64,000 nt of DNA from Dugong dugon (taxonomy: Eukaryota > Chordata > Mammalia > Sirenia > Dugongidae), in the NCBI GenBank assembly GCA_030035585.1, contig CM057469.1, positions 18,098,501-18,162,500 on the forward strand, given 5' to 3'. The notes under the pieces are model-generated. The model was given only the letters and a program-made list of their open reading frames with translations, was not told where the DNA came from and ran no database searches. Every line of letters begins with the position of its first letter. The first letter of the stretch is position 1. Made by a program: the position numbers and the translations under genes. Shown here one piece after another: positions 1-11,860 of this stretch.

Positions 1-1901
1 TTTTTGGTAGTATTGTAAATGGTATTTATTTTATTTTTAAAGTGTTTATTGCTAGCATATAGAAATACAATTGACTTGTATACTGATTCTGTATTCTACA
101 ACGCTGTTAAAATTTGGTTATTCTATTAGCTTTTTTGTAGATTCCTTGGTATTTTCTATATATACAATCATGTCATCTGCAGATAATGGCAGTTTTTCTT
201 CTTTCTTTCCAATCAGCAGAACTTTTATGTCTTTTCCTTGCCGTATTGCACTGGCTCAGACCTCCAGTATGATGTTGAATAGAAGTAGTGAAAGCAGATA
301 TCCTTATCTTGTTTCTAGTTTAGAAAGAAAGCATTATGTATAATGTTAGCTGTAGGTTGAATAAATTTCCTTCTCTTCGGAGACGGCTGGTCGTCTTTTT
401 TAATCAGTAATGGGTGCTTCGCATGACAACTTCAGTCTTTTCTCCATTTATCATGATGTTGCTTATTGGTCCAGTTGGGAGGATTTTTGTTTTTATGTTG
501 AGGTATAATCCATATTGAAGGCTGTGGTCAAGATTGAAGTTGTCAAGGATTTCATTTTAGTTGGATACACAATCAACGCCAATGGAAACAGCAGTCAAGA
601 AATCAAAAGATGCGTTGCATTGGGCAAGTCTGCTGCAAAAGACCTCTTTAAAGTGTTGAAAAACAAAGAGGTCACCTTGAAGACTAAGGTGTGTCTGACC
701 CAAGCCATGGTATTTTCAATCACATCATATGCATGCAAAAGCTAGACAATGAATAAGGAAAACCTAAGAAGAATTGACACCTTCGAACTGTGCTGGACCG
801 CCAAAAGAACGAACAAATCTGTCTTGGAAGAAGCACAACCAGAATGCTTCTTAGAACCAAAGATGGCGAGAGTATGTCTTACATACTTTGGGCATGTCAT
901 CAGGAGGGATTAGTCCCTGAAGAAGGACATCATGCTTGGTAAAGTAGAGGGTCAGCGAAAAAGAGGAAGCCCCTTAACAAGATGGATTGACACGGTGGCT
1001 GCAACAATGGGCTCAAGCATAAAAATTGTGAGCATGGCACAGGACCAGGCAGTGTTTCATTCTGTTGTACACAGGGTCGCTATAAGTCAGCACTGACTTG
1101 ATGGCACCTAACAACAACAACAATAGATGGGTGTTTGTTTAATTTTATCAGATGCTTTTTCTACATTCCTTAAGACAATCATAAGGTTTTTTCTCTTTAT
1201 TCTGTCAATTGGTGAATTACAGTGATTGATTTTCAAGTGTTAACTTTATATTCTTGTGATAAACCCCACTTAATCATAAAGTATTATCCTTCTTATATAT
1301 TGCTGGATTTGATTGTCCAAATGTTTCATTATGAACTTTCATATCTATGTTCACTAAAAATATTGGTCTATAGTCTTCTTTACTGGCATTACTTTTTACT
1401 GGTTTTAGTATTAAGGTAATGCTGGCATCATAAAAAAACTTGAGAAGTGTTCTTCCCTTCATTATTTCCTAAAAGAGCTTGTGAAGTACTGTGTGTTTTT
1501 TTTCCTTAAACTTTGACAGACTTCACCAAGGACGCCATGTGGGTCCAGAGGTTTGTTTGTTTTCTGGGAAGTTTGTGACTACAAATTTAATTTCTCTAAA
1601 GATACAAGATTATTCATATTTCCTATTTCTCCTTATGTTCAATTTTGGTAGTTTTGTCTTTCAAAGAATTTATGAATTTTATCTGAGTTGTCGAATATAT
1701 TGGAATAAAAAGTTGCTCATAAGATTATTATCTTTTACTGTCTGTAAGATCTTTAGCAATACCATTTTTTCCTGATATTAGTAATTTGTGTCTTCACTCT
1801 TTTTTTCTTGATTAGTCTAGCTAAGAGGTTATCACTTTTATTGATCTTTTGAAGAAACAGCTTTTGGTTTCATTGATTTTTTTCTATAGTTTTTCTGTTT
1901 T
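1..1901 (-). mobile_element. Old L1, ORF2 part (left half), interrupted
   Basis: Minus-strand L1 ORF2 with decayed reading frames: the reverse transcriptase FADD region lies near 170-190, the '[11 protein letters not shown]' region near 1130-1170, and the segment downstream of the endonuclease up to 1901. It is interrupted by the RTE insertion at 417-1126 and by a younger L1 at 1902-6463; the same element resumes at 6464-6690. The left end is cut by the window edge. Confidence 0.85.
417..1126 (+). mobile_element. RTE/BovB-like 3' fragment with inverted 5' segment
   Basis: RTE LINE insertion. 417-528 is RTE sequence in minus orientation and 530-1126 is the adjoining 3' part in plus orientation, ending in the family's short (CAA)n tail. 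The direct repeat ATGGGTG flanks the whole (410-416 and 1127-1133). The host L1 reads smoothly across when the insert is removed. The coding part shows the RTE segment around 'KDFILVG..INANGNSSQEIKRC'. Confidence 0.9.
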
Positions 1902-2033
1902 TTTTTTTAATTGTACTTTAGATGAAAGTTTACGGAAGAGTTTCTCATTAAACAGTCAATACACATATTGTTTTATGACATTGGTTAACATACCCACAAC
2001 ATGTTAACACTCTCTGTTTTCAACCTTGGAGGA
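1902..2033 (-). repeat. Outer copy of the L1 3' end
   Basis: Terminal about 125 bases of the afrotherian L1 3' UTR, ending in a T-run at 1902-1908. It is a second copy of the sequence at about 2275-2400, separated from it by the LINE-like piece at 2034-2263. Confidence 0.75.
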
Positions 2034-2263
2034 CCTTTTTTTTTTTTTTTTTTTGGTGAAAATATACATAGCCAAAGATACACCATTTCAGAAATTTCTA
2101 CATGTACAATACAGTGACGTTGATTACATTCTACCAGTTGTGCTGCTATTCTCACTATCCTTTTCCAAATTATTCCATCACCATTATTTTCAACTCACTG
2201 CCCCCTAGGCGTCCCATCAAAACTTTTGAGTTGCTATTGTCAATTTGATCTCACACAGATAAT
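2034..2263 (-). repeat. LINE-like 3' tail embedded in the L1 3' UTR
   Basis: Minus-strand sequence starting with an 18-20 base T-run (2035-2054). It is related to 46855-46978 (+) and to about 58580-58803 (+). The family is not identified; its end resembles the terminal region of older mammalian LINEs. Confidence 0.6.
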
Positions 2264-3150
2264 TCTTTTTTTCTTTTGTACCTTAGATGAAGGTTTACAG
2301 AACATATAGTTTCTCATTAAACAGTTAGTACACGTATTGCCTTATGACAATGGTTAACAACCCCACGACATGTCAACGCTGTCCCTTCTCAACCTTGGGC
2401 TCCCTATCACCAGCTTTCTTGTCCCCTTCTAGTCCTTGTCCCTGGACTGCTGTGCCTCATTAGTCCTGTTTTGTTTTATGGGGCTGTCCAATCCCCGGCT
2501 GAACGGTAAACTTCTGGAGTGACTTCACCTCTGAGCTAAAAGGGTGTCTGGGCGCCATACTCTCAGGGCTTCTCCAGTCTGTCAGGCCAGTAAATCTGGT
2601 CTTTTTTTGTGAGTCAGAATTTTGTTCTACATCCTTCTCCAGCTCTGTCCAGGACCCTCTGTTGTGATCCCGGTCAGAGCAGTCAGTGGTGGTAGCAGGG
2701 CACCATCTAGCTGTATGGGACTCAGTCTGGTGGAGGCCTTGGTAGCTGTGGTCCATTAGTCCTTTGGACTAATCTTTTCCTTGTATCTTGTTCTCTTCAT
2801 TCTCCCTTGCTCCCAAAGGGGCGAGACCAGTGGAGTACCTTAGATGGCTGCTCACAGACTTTTAAGACCCCAGACGCTACTTACCAAGGTAGAATGTAGA
2901 ACATTGTCTTTATAAACTGTGTTATGCCAGTTGAGCTAGATGTTCCCTGAGACCATGGTCCCCACAGCCCTCCACCCAGCAATTCAGTCCCTCAGGGAGT
3001 TTGGATGTGTCTATCGAGCTTCTGTGACCTTTCCTTGTACAAGTTGTGCTGGCTTCCCCAGTACTGTGTACTGTCTTACCCTTCACCATCACTTATCTAT
3101 TGTCTATTTAGTTCCCCCTCTCCATCCCTCATAACCAAAAAAGATTGTTT
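2264..3150 (-). repeat. L1 3' UTR
   Basis: Long 3' UTR typical of the L1 lineage in this window. The same sequence recurs at 26400-27410, 34270-35290, 46103-46392 with 47139-47723, 51970-52455 and 63283-64000. It has no open frame of note. Confidence 0.85.
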
Positions 3151-3159
3151 CTTTTTGTG

Positions 3160-6100
3160 TGTAAACTTTAAATGAGTCCTTTTGTGATTGACTTATTTCA
3201 CTCGGCATAATGTCCTCCACTTTGATCCATGTTATGAGATGCTTCATAGATTCATCATTGTTCTTTATCGTTGCATAATAAATACTCCATTCTGTGTATG
3301 TACCATAGTTTGTTTATCCATTCATCTGTTGATGGGCATCTAGGTTGTTTCCATCTTTTTACTGTTGTGAACAGTGCTGCAATGAATATGGGTGTGTATA
3401 TGTCTATTTGTGTGACGGTTCATATTTCTCTAGGATATATTCCTAGGAGTGAGATTGCTGGATCGTATGGTATTTCTATTTCTAGCTTTCCAAGGAAGTG
3501 CCATATCATTTTCCAAAATGGTTGTATCATTATGCATTCCCACCAGCAGTGCATAAGAGTTCCCATCTCCCCGCAGCCTCTCCAACATTTGTTATTTCCA
3601 GTGTTTTTATTTGTGCCAGTAATGCTGGAGTGAGATGGTATCTCACTGTGGTTTTAATTTGCATTTCTCTAATGGCTAGTGATCACGAGCATTTCTTCAT
3701 GTGTCTGTTGGCCGCTTGAATGTCTTCTTTGGTGAAGTGTCTGTTCATTTCCTTTGCCCATTTTTTAATTGGATTATTTTTGTTGTTGTTGTAGAGGTGT
3801 TGGATTTTCTTGTAGATTTTAGAGATTAGACCTTTGTCTGACTTGTACTGTCCAAAAATTTTTTCCCAGTCTGTAGGTTCTCTTTTTACTCTTTTGGTGA
3901 AGTCTTTTGATGAGCATCAGTGCTTAATTTTTAGAAGATCTCAGTAGTCTAGCTTATCTTCTGGTGTTTGTATGTTGTTGGTTATGGTTTGTATCCTGGT
4001 AATGCCATGCATTAGGGCCTCTAGCATTGATCCTACTTTTTCTTCCATGAACTTTATAGTTTTTGGCTTTATATTTAGGTCTTTGATCCATTTTGAAGTA
4101 GTTTTTGTATATGGTATGAGGTATGGGTCCTGTTTCATTTTTTTGCAGATGGACATCCAGTTTTGCCAGCACCATTTGTTAAAAAGACTGTCTTTTCCCC
4201 ATTTGATGGAGTTTGGGCCCTTGTCGAAGATCAGGTGACCATAGGTGGATGGATTTACATCTGGGTTCTCAATTCTGTTCCACTGGTCAATGTAGCTGTT
4301 GTTGTACCGGTACCAGGCTGTTTTGACCACTGTAGCAGTATAGTAGGTTCTGAGGTCAGGTAGTGCAAGTCCTTCTACTTTATTCTTCTTCTTCGGTAGA
4401 GCTTTACTTATCTGGGGCTTCTTCCCTTTCCATATAAAGTTAATGATTAGTTTTTCCATCTCTTTGAAGAATGTTGTTGGTATTTGGATCGGGATTGCGT
4501 TGTATTTGTAAATTGCTTTGGGTAGAATTGTCATTTTCACAATGTTGTGTCTACCTATCCATGAGCATGGTATGTTTTGCCATTTGTGTAGATCCCTTTG
4601 GGTTTCTTGCAGTAGTGTTTTGTAGTTTTCTTTGTATAGGTCTTTTACATCCCTGGTTAGAGTTATTCCTAAGTATTTTATTTTTTTTAGGGGATATTAT
4701 AAATGGTATTGTTTTCCTAATTTCCTTTTCATTGTTCTCTTCATCAGTGTATAGGAATCCAACCGATTTTTGTATGTTTATCTTGTACCCTGCTACTCTG
4801 CTGAATCTTTCCATTAGTTCCAGTAGTTTTCTTGTGGAGTCTTTAGAGTTTTCTGTGTATAGTATCATATCATCCGCAAACAGGGACAGTTTAACTTTTT
4901 CATTACAAATTTGGATGCCATTTCTTTTTCTTGCTTTATTTCTCTAGCTAGGACTTCCAGCACAATGTTAAATAGGAGTGGAGGTAAAGGGCATCCTTGT
5001 CTTGTTCTTGTTCTCAAGGGGAATGTTTTCAGCCTCTCTCCATTAAGAATGATGCTGGCTGTTGGTTTTGCATAGATGCCCTTTATTATGTTGAGAAACT
5101 TCCCTTCTATACCTATTTTATTGAGAGTTTTTATCAGAAACGAGTGTTGGACTTTGTCAAATGCCTTTTATGCATCAATTGAGATGATCATGTGACTCTT
5201 TTCTTTCCTTTTACTTATGTGGTGGATTATGTTGATTGATTTTCTAATGTTGAACCATCCTTGCATACCTGGTATGAATCCCACTTGGTCGTGGTGTATT
5301 ATTTTTTTGATATGATGCTGAATTCTACTGGCTAGAATTTTGTTGAGAATTTTTGCATCTATATTCGTGAGAGATATTGGTCTGTAATTTTCTTTTTTTT
5401 GTGGCATCTTTGCCTGGTTTCATTATCAGGGTTACAATGGCTTCATAAAATGAATTCGGAAGTACCCGTTCTTTTTCTGTGTTCTGAAATAGTTTGAGTA
5501 GTACTGGTATAAGCTCTTCTCTGAACGTTTGGTAGAATTCTCCAGTGAAGCCATCTGGGCCAGGGCTTTTTTTTTGTTGGGAGTTTTTTTTTTTTAATTA
5601 CCTTTTCAGTCTCTTCTCTTGTTATGGGTCTGTTCAGATTGTGTACTGTGGTAGTTTGGGTAGGTGGTGTGTTTCTAGAAATTTATCCATTTCCTCTAGG
5701 TTTTCAAATTTGTTGGTGTATAGTTTTTCATAATATTCTGTTGTTACCCTTTTTATTTCAGTTGAGTCTGTTGTAATGTCCCCCATTTTGTTTCTTATTT
5801 GGGTTATTTGCATCCTCTCCTGTTTTACTTTTGTCAGTCTGGCCAGTGGTTTGTCGATTTTGTTGATCCTTTCAAAGAACCAACTTTTGGTTTTTTTTAT
5901 TCATTCTATTGTTTTTCTGTTCTCTATTTCATTTATTTCTGCTCTGATTTTTATTACCTCCTTTCTTCTAGTGACTGTGGGCTTTTTTTTTTTTTTTCTT
6001 TTTGCTGTTCTCTTTCTATTTGTTCAAATTCTGTAGTTAATGTTTTGAATTTGTCCCTTCTTTTTTCATGTGTGTATCTAATGCTATCAGTTGTCCTCTG

Positions 6101-6463
6101 AGGACTGCCTTTGCTGTGCTCCAAAGGTTTTGGTAGGATGTGTTTTCATTCTCGTTTGATTCTAGGAATTCTCTGATTTCTTCTATTACTCAGGGATGTG
6201 TAAGCAGGGTGTTATTCAGTTTCCATGTAATTTTTTTTTTCCTTGCTCTTCCTGTTGTTAATTTCTACCTTGATGGCATTGTGGTCAGAGAAGATACTTT
6301 ATATTATCTCAACGTTTTGGATCTTGTTGAGGATTGCTTTGTGGCATAAGATGTGATCTATTCTGGAGAAGGTTCCATGTGCATTGGAAAAGAAGGTTTT
6401 CTTCTCAGCTGTTGGATGTAGTGTTCTGTATATGTCTGTGAGGTCAAACTGGCTGATTGTGCC
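3160..6463 (-). pseudogene. L1 ORF2 pseudogene (endonuclease/reverse transcriptase), partial
   Basis: Decayed ORF2 read on the minus strand. Recognisable parts in coding order are: end of the endonuclease domain (about 6300-6460), the stretch up to the palm ('[29 protein letters not shown]' region near 5330-5400, written here only to locate it), the FADD catalytic motif at 4869-4880, and the C-terminal part near 3940-4540. Several stops and frameshifts break it, so it is not a functional enzyme. The endonuclease N-terminus is missing through 5' truncation. Confidence 0.85.
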
Positions 6464-6690
6464 AGTTTTTCTGTTTTCTATTTGTTGTTTTATCCCTCTG
6501 ATCATTTTTTTTTCCTTCTTTTACTTATTTTGGATTTAATTTGCTCTTCTTTTTCTACTTTCTCAAGATGGAAGTGTAGATTATTACTTTGAGATTTTGC
6601 CTCTTTTCCAATGTAAGCATTTAAAGCTATACATTTTCCTTGAAGCACTACTTTAACTGCATCCAACACATTTCTTTTTACTGTGAAATA
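6464..6690 (-). mobile_element. Old L1, ORF2 part (right half)
   Basis: Continuation of the L1 at 1-1901 beyond the younger insertion. The conserved segment around 'NEIENRKT' is split exactly at the insertion point, which shows that both halves are one element. Confidence 0.8.
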
Positions 6691-7359
6691 ACTATGGTCT
6701 CACAGGAAGTTGCAAAAATATACAGTCATGTACCCTTTACCCTGTTTACCCAAATGGTAACATTGTCCATAACTGTGATACAATATTAAAATTAGGAAAT
6801 AGACATTGATACCATACTGTTAAACAGACAACAGGACTTATTAATATTTCACCAGATTTTTAAAATAGATTCTTTTTTAGAGCAGTTTTATGTTTACAGA
6901 AAAAAAAATTATGGGTTCATTGGTATTTTAATAATAAATTGGGAGTGCTGCACTGGAGTAACTTGTCAGATGACATTTTAACTATGAGGACCGTGATTAC
7001 TGATTTTGTCACAGACAATCATATCCCCTGCTTTAAATTGCCAAGATAGCAAACAGGCCATTATTATGCCCTCATAAATAAGATTGCCAGAGGTTTCTCA
7101 GAGCCATCAAATTAAATCCAAATACACCACACAGATTGCTACTTCTATACAGGTAGTTTCCAAATGTCAGGGTCCATTCAGAGGACCTCATTTTTTTTAA
7201 GTTTTCATTACTATTGCCTTTTATTTTCAGTATCTTTATTAATCCGGCAGTGTTTTTAACAGTACATCATAAAACTGAACGTATCGTAGTGAACATCTGA
7301 GAATGATAACATCAGCAAATTACACACTGCAACAATTACTAACGATAAAACACAAAACA
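6691..7359. other. Intronic sequence with a possible ancient LINE relic
   Basis: 6700-6960 resembles old mammalian LINE 3' sequence but is too decayed to name. 6961-7359 shows no recognisable feature. Confidence 0.35.
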
Positions 7360-7562
7360 AAATAACCCCATCCTTGCTGAGTTGATTCCAGCTCACAGCG
7401 ACCCTACAAGACAGAGTAAGACTGCCGCATAGGGTTTCCAAGGCTGTAAATCTTTACAGAAGCAGACTGCCACATCTTTCTCCTGCAGAGTGGCTAGTGG
7501 GTTCTAACTGCCTACCTTTCAGTTATCAGCTGAGCACTTAACCACCAGGCCACCAGGGCTCC
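7360..7562 (-). mobile_element. AfroSINE
   Basis: tRNA-derived afrotherian SINE in minus orientation. The tail (tgctgagttgattcc) is on the left and the tRNA-like head (ccaccagggctcc) on the right. Confidence 0.88.
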
Positions 7563-8007
7563 TTGCATGAGCATTAACCCTCTGGAAATAAGGCTTCTTT
7601 TATTGCTTGGAACTTAGAACTTAAGTAGACTTAAGTCTTTTGTTTTTTGCTTATTTACTCATCCATAATTATCATTTTCACCTCCAGTCTTTCAGAAAAC
7701 CTGCTTGAATCTTTCCCTCTCTCCTCTCCTTATTTTCCATCTTCCATCCTCAAATTATCGAGGTGAGCCTTGACATCTGCCGACAACGGGAAGCTTAAGA
7801 TGAAAAGATAGCCCCTTCCTGCAAATGGCTTCCATTCTGGTGTGGAGACAGACACCCAAACACAGAGTTACAATTCAGTGAGATAATAACTTTTACTGGA
7901 AGCCTGTTTGAAATGCCGTGGGAGGATAGGAGGAAAAATCTCCCTACTCACTCAGGGAAGACTTCACAGAGGCGGAAACATTTGACCTGAGATATAAAAA
8001 AAAGTAT
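7563..8007. other. Intronic sequence, mostly unique
   Basis: No gene. About 7790-7985 has the flavour of an ancient L2/MIR-age repeat but cannot be assigned. Confidence 0.3.
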
Positions 8008-8212
8008 GTTGTTAGTTGACATCAAGTCGATTCTGACTCGTGGCGACCCCACACGTGCAGAGTAGAACTGTGTTCCACAGGGTTTTCAAGGCTGTGACCT
8101 TTCGGAAGCAGATCGCAAGGACTTACTTCCAAGACACCTCTGGGTGGGTTTGAACTGCCAACCTTTTGGTTAGCAGTCCAACGCTTAACAATTTGCACCA
8201 CCCAGTGACTCG
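8008..8212 (-). mobile_element. AfroSINE
   Basis: Minus-orientation copy, nearly full length, from 'gacatcaagtcgattctg' to the head 'cacccagtgact'. Confidence 0.9.
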
Positions 8213-8221
8213 CTAAAAGGT

Positions 8222-8282
8222 GTATAGGAGCCTCATCTGTAAAATGGTGATAATAATAGTACCTGCTTCATAAGATTGTTTC
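8222..8282 (-). repeat. MIR fragment
   Basis: Short MIR-like core with the typical 'cctcatctgtaaaatggtga' run. Confidence 0.6.
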
Positions 8283-9777
8283 CTTTTAAACAGTTTATGG
8301 AAGTATAATTTACAAAATACGAAATTTGACCATGTTGATGTATACTGTGGTATGACTTTTAGAAATGTTTGCAGTTGTACAATGAGCACCACAGCCCATT
8401 TTTAGACTATTTCTGTCACCACCAAAAGTTCTCTTGTACCTATCTGCAGCCAATTCCTAGTCCCACACCCAGCCCAGGGAAACCTCCTATCTGTTTCATG
8501 TCTCTATTGTTTTGTTTTTTCTAGAAATTTCACATAAAGGGACTCATATAATATGTAGTCTTATTTGTCTGGTTTCTTTTACTCAGCATAGTGTTTTTTT
8601 GAGGTTCATCCATGTTACAGCATGTATCAGTACTTCATTCCTGTTTACTGCTGAATACTATTATGTTGTATGGATGTACTATATTTTATTTATCCATACA
8701 TTAGTTTGATTAAAGCTGAGAGTCAGTGAAAAAGAGGAAGACCCTCACTGAGATGGACTGATGTAGTGGCTGCAACAGTGAGCTCAAACATAGCAATCGT
8801 GAGGATGGCGCAGGACCAGGCAGTGTTCCGTTCTGTTGAACACAGGTGCTGTCAAGTCAGTTCTGACTGAGCGACCCTAACTACAAGTTTGATTATTGGG
8901 ACTATTTCCACTTTTTGGCTATTATGAACGATACTGCTATGAACATCTATATATAAGTCCATGTTTGGACATGTGTTTTCATTTCTCTTAATTAGATTCC
9001 TAGTAATGGAATTCAGGGGCATATGTGAAGTATCTGTTTACCTTTTTTTTTGAAAAAGGGGAGATAACATTTACAACCATAAAATCCACTCTTTTAAAGT
9101 GTGTAATTTAATGCTTTTCAGTACATTCACAGTGTTGTGCAACCATCACCACTAACTAATTCCAGGACATTTTCATCACCCAAAAAGAAACCTCAGACAA
9201 TTAGCAGTCACTCCCCATTCCTCCCTACTCCCAGCCTCTGGCAACCACTAATCTACTTTCTCTCTCTATGGATTTGCCTATTCTGGGCATTTTGTTAAAT
9301 GGAATCATAAAATATGTGGCCTTTTGTATCTGGCTTTTCTCACTTAGCATGTTTTCAGGGCTTATCTGTGTTGTAACATATATCAGTACTTCCTGATACA
9401 TTCATTTTTATGGCTGAATATTATTCCATTGTAGGGATATTCCATATTTTTGCTTATTCATTCATTAACTAATGGACATTTGGGCTGTTTCCACTTTTGG
9501 GCTATTATGAATGATCCTGCTGTGAACATAAACTGTACAAATTTTTATGTGGACATATGTTTTTAATTCTTTGGGGTAGATACCTAGGAGTAGAATTGCT
9601 GGGTCTTATGGTAACTCTATGTTTAACAGTCTGAGGAACTGACAAACTGTTTGCCAAAGCAGCTACACCATTTTACATTCCCACCAGCACTTGTATGAGA
9701 GTTCCAGTTTCTCTGCATCTTTGCCAATACTTGCTATTATCTGTCTTTTTTTATTATAGCCATCCTAGTGGGTATGA
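8283..9777 (-). mobile_element. Ancient L1 3' region (L1M type), interrupted
   Basis: Two partly overlapping old L1 3' segments in minus orientation, about 8283-8711 and 8885-9777, recognisable from stretches such as 'tggctgaatattattcc' and 'cccaccagcact'. An RTE piece is inserted at 8712-8884. Confidence 0.7.
8712..8884 (+). mobile_element. RTE 3' end fragment
   Basis: About 170 bases of RTE 3' sequence in plus orientation, comparable with 945-1110 and 51740-51925. Confidence 0.85.
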
Positions 9778-10232
9778 TGTTTATGCATTCCTTTTCATTT
9801 TTGACGACTTCCAATTTTCCTAGCTTCATACTTCGTACATTCCACGTTCCGATTATTAACTGATGTTTGCAGCTGTTTCTTCTCATTTTGAGTCGTGTCA
9901 CATCAGCAAATGAAGGTCCCAAAAGCTTGACTCCATCTATGTCGATTCTACTTTGAGGCGGCAGCTCTTCCCCAGTCATATCTGGGTGCTTTCCAACCCG
10001 AGAGGCTCATCTTCCGGCACTATATCAGACAGTGTTCCACTGCTATTCATAACGTTTTCACTGGATAATTCTTTTCAGAAGTAGACCACCGGGTCCTTCT
10101 TCCTAGTCTGTCTTAGTCCGGAAGCTCAGTTGAAACCTGTCTGCCACAGGTGACCCTGCTGGTATTTAAATACTGGTGGCATAGCTTCCAGCATCACAGC
10201 AACATGCAAGCCCCCACGGTATGACATACTGA
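9778..10232 (-). mobile_element. RTE 5' region including start of its ORF
   Basis: Minus-orientation RTE 5' UTR and the start of its single ORF. The peptide 'IIGTWNVRSMKLGKLEVVKNE' read from this strand is the entry into the apurinic-type endonuclease of BovB/RTE elements. It ends at the RTE 5' terminus near 10232. Confidence 0.88.
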
Positions 10233-10966
10233 CAGATGCATCATATGCAATGTCACACGCAAGTAAAATTTTGCTGAAGATCATTCGAAAGTGGCTGCAG
10301 CAGTATATCGACAGGAAACTGCCGGAAATTCAAGCTGGATTCAGAAGAGGACGTACAACAAGCATATCATTGCTGATGTCAGATGGATCCTGGCTGGAAG
10401 CAGAGAATACCAGAAAGATGTTTACCTGTGTTTTATTGACTATGCAAAGGCATTCGACTGTGTGGATCATAACAAATTATAGATAATATTGTAAAGAATG
10501 GGAATTCCAGAACACTTAATTGTGCTCATGAGGGACCTGTACATAGTTCAAGAGGCAATTGTTCAAACAGAACAAGGGGCTACTGACTGCATGGTTTAAA
10601 GTCAGAAAAGGTGTGTGTCAGGGTTGTATCCTTTCACCATACGTATTCAATCTGTATGAGGAGCAAACAATCCGAGAAGCTGGACTATATGAAGAAGAAT
10701 GGGGCATCAGGATTGGAGGAAGACTCATTAACAACCTGCAATATGCAGATGACACAACCTTGCTTGCTGAAAGTGAAGAGGCCTTGAAGCGCTTACTGAT
10801 GAAGATCAAAGACCACAGCTGTTAGTATGGATTACACCTCAACATAAAGAAAACAAAATTCCTCAGAACTGGACTAATAAGCAACATCATGATAAATGGA
10901 GAAAAGACTGAAGTTGTCAAGGATTTCATTTTACTTAGATCCACAATCAACACCCATGGAAGCTGA
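10233..10966 (+). mobile_element. RTE reverse transcriptase fragment
   Basis: Plus-orientation RTE sequence covering the reverse transcriptase, with the YADD catalytic motif at 10742-10753 in the context 'NLQYADDTTLLAESEE'. Stops interrupt it. It abuts the inverted 5' region at 10232 and stops without the 3' tail. Confidence 0.9.
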
Positions 10967-11286
10967 CTGTAGGTATTCCAGTTCCAGACTCTCAGATAAC
11001 CTCCTGTAAAACATGGCAGCAATATCTTGGTGCTTATGGGTTAAAGTGCTTATGGGTTATGAGTTAAAGCTAGTATGTCTTCTTCTCTTTTCTCTGCTTG
11101 TTTAAACACATTTCTTCCTATCGCTTATTCACCACATACGCTAGTCAGCTTTTCCATTGTAGGCCCAGCATTCTGAAGCATGTGCTTGCTAGCACTGTAT
11201 TCATGAAAAGAAAACTTATTAACACCAAAACAAGCACAATGCCTTGTCAAATATTTTGTTCTTATATGGTTTGCTTATATTTCTAG
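10967..11286. other. Intronic sequence without recognisable feature
   Basis: Contains a short direct repeat 'gtgcttatgggtta' around 11030-11060; otherwise nothing seen. Confidence 0.5.
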
Positions 11287-11860
11287 TAGAGGCGTTTCCA
11301 TTTCTGAACCTTGGAGTCAGCTCTGACTCCACTGTACCCCAGTGCATCCCCAGGTCCTGTTGCATCTGCTGTATAACCTCTTTTGTGTCAGATCCTTCTT
11401 TTCCATTCTCATCCCCACCATCCAACCTCAAGTCTCTCAGTCACCAGGGTCTGTCTCTTCCAGCTGCCTCCTATTTGGATTAAATACTCTGAGTCACCTT
11501 AAGTAGTGCCCCACTGCCTACAAGCTGAAGTCTGAACTTCATAGCTTTGCATTCACACCTCTGCACTGCTTGGCCTCATGCACATCTCATCTCCCACTCT
11601 TCTAGGCCAGCCAGACCAGTGTGCTCACTGGTCCTTTGCATTCTGCCTCCAATACCATTGGCAGAGCTCCCCTGCCTTCCCATGCCCCACATGCTTGTTC
11701 CAGGATCTGGTCCTCTCCTCCCGTCCATGCTCAAGCTCTGCCAGTCCAAGAGACCATCCCTGATCATCACAGTCCCCAGTGTTCCTAGAGTACCCACTGT
11801 GTGCCCATGGACTGGCAGGTCTCACACACCTGAGGTAAATGATTAAATTTACCTCCGTTC
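11287..11860 (+). repeat. L2 LINE relic
   Basis: Pyrimidine-rich L2-type 3' sequence with the familiar order of 'ctgcctacaagctgaagtc', 'cttggcctcatgcacatctc' and 'tgccttcccatgcc'. Open frames across it are chance. Confidence 0.65.

Larger units (their letters stand above)
1902..6463 (-). mobile_element. Younger L1, 5'-truncated, inserted in the old L1
   Basis: Minus-strand L1 with 3' tail at 1902 and 5' truncation at 6463, flanked by the 14-bp target duplication AGTTTTTCTGTTTT (1888-1901 and 6464-6477). About 3160-6463 is ORF2, from the endonuclease ('GTFSRIDHILCHKA') through reverse transcriptase to the C-terminus. About 1902-3150 is the 3' UTR, which has a composite three-part end (see the entries for 1902-2033, 2034-2263 and 2264-3150). 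Confidence 0.88.
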
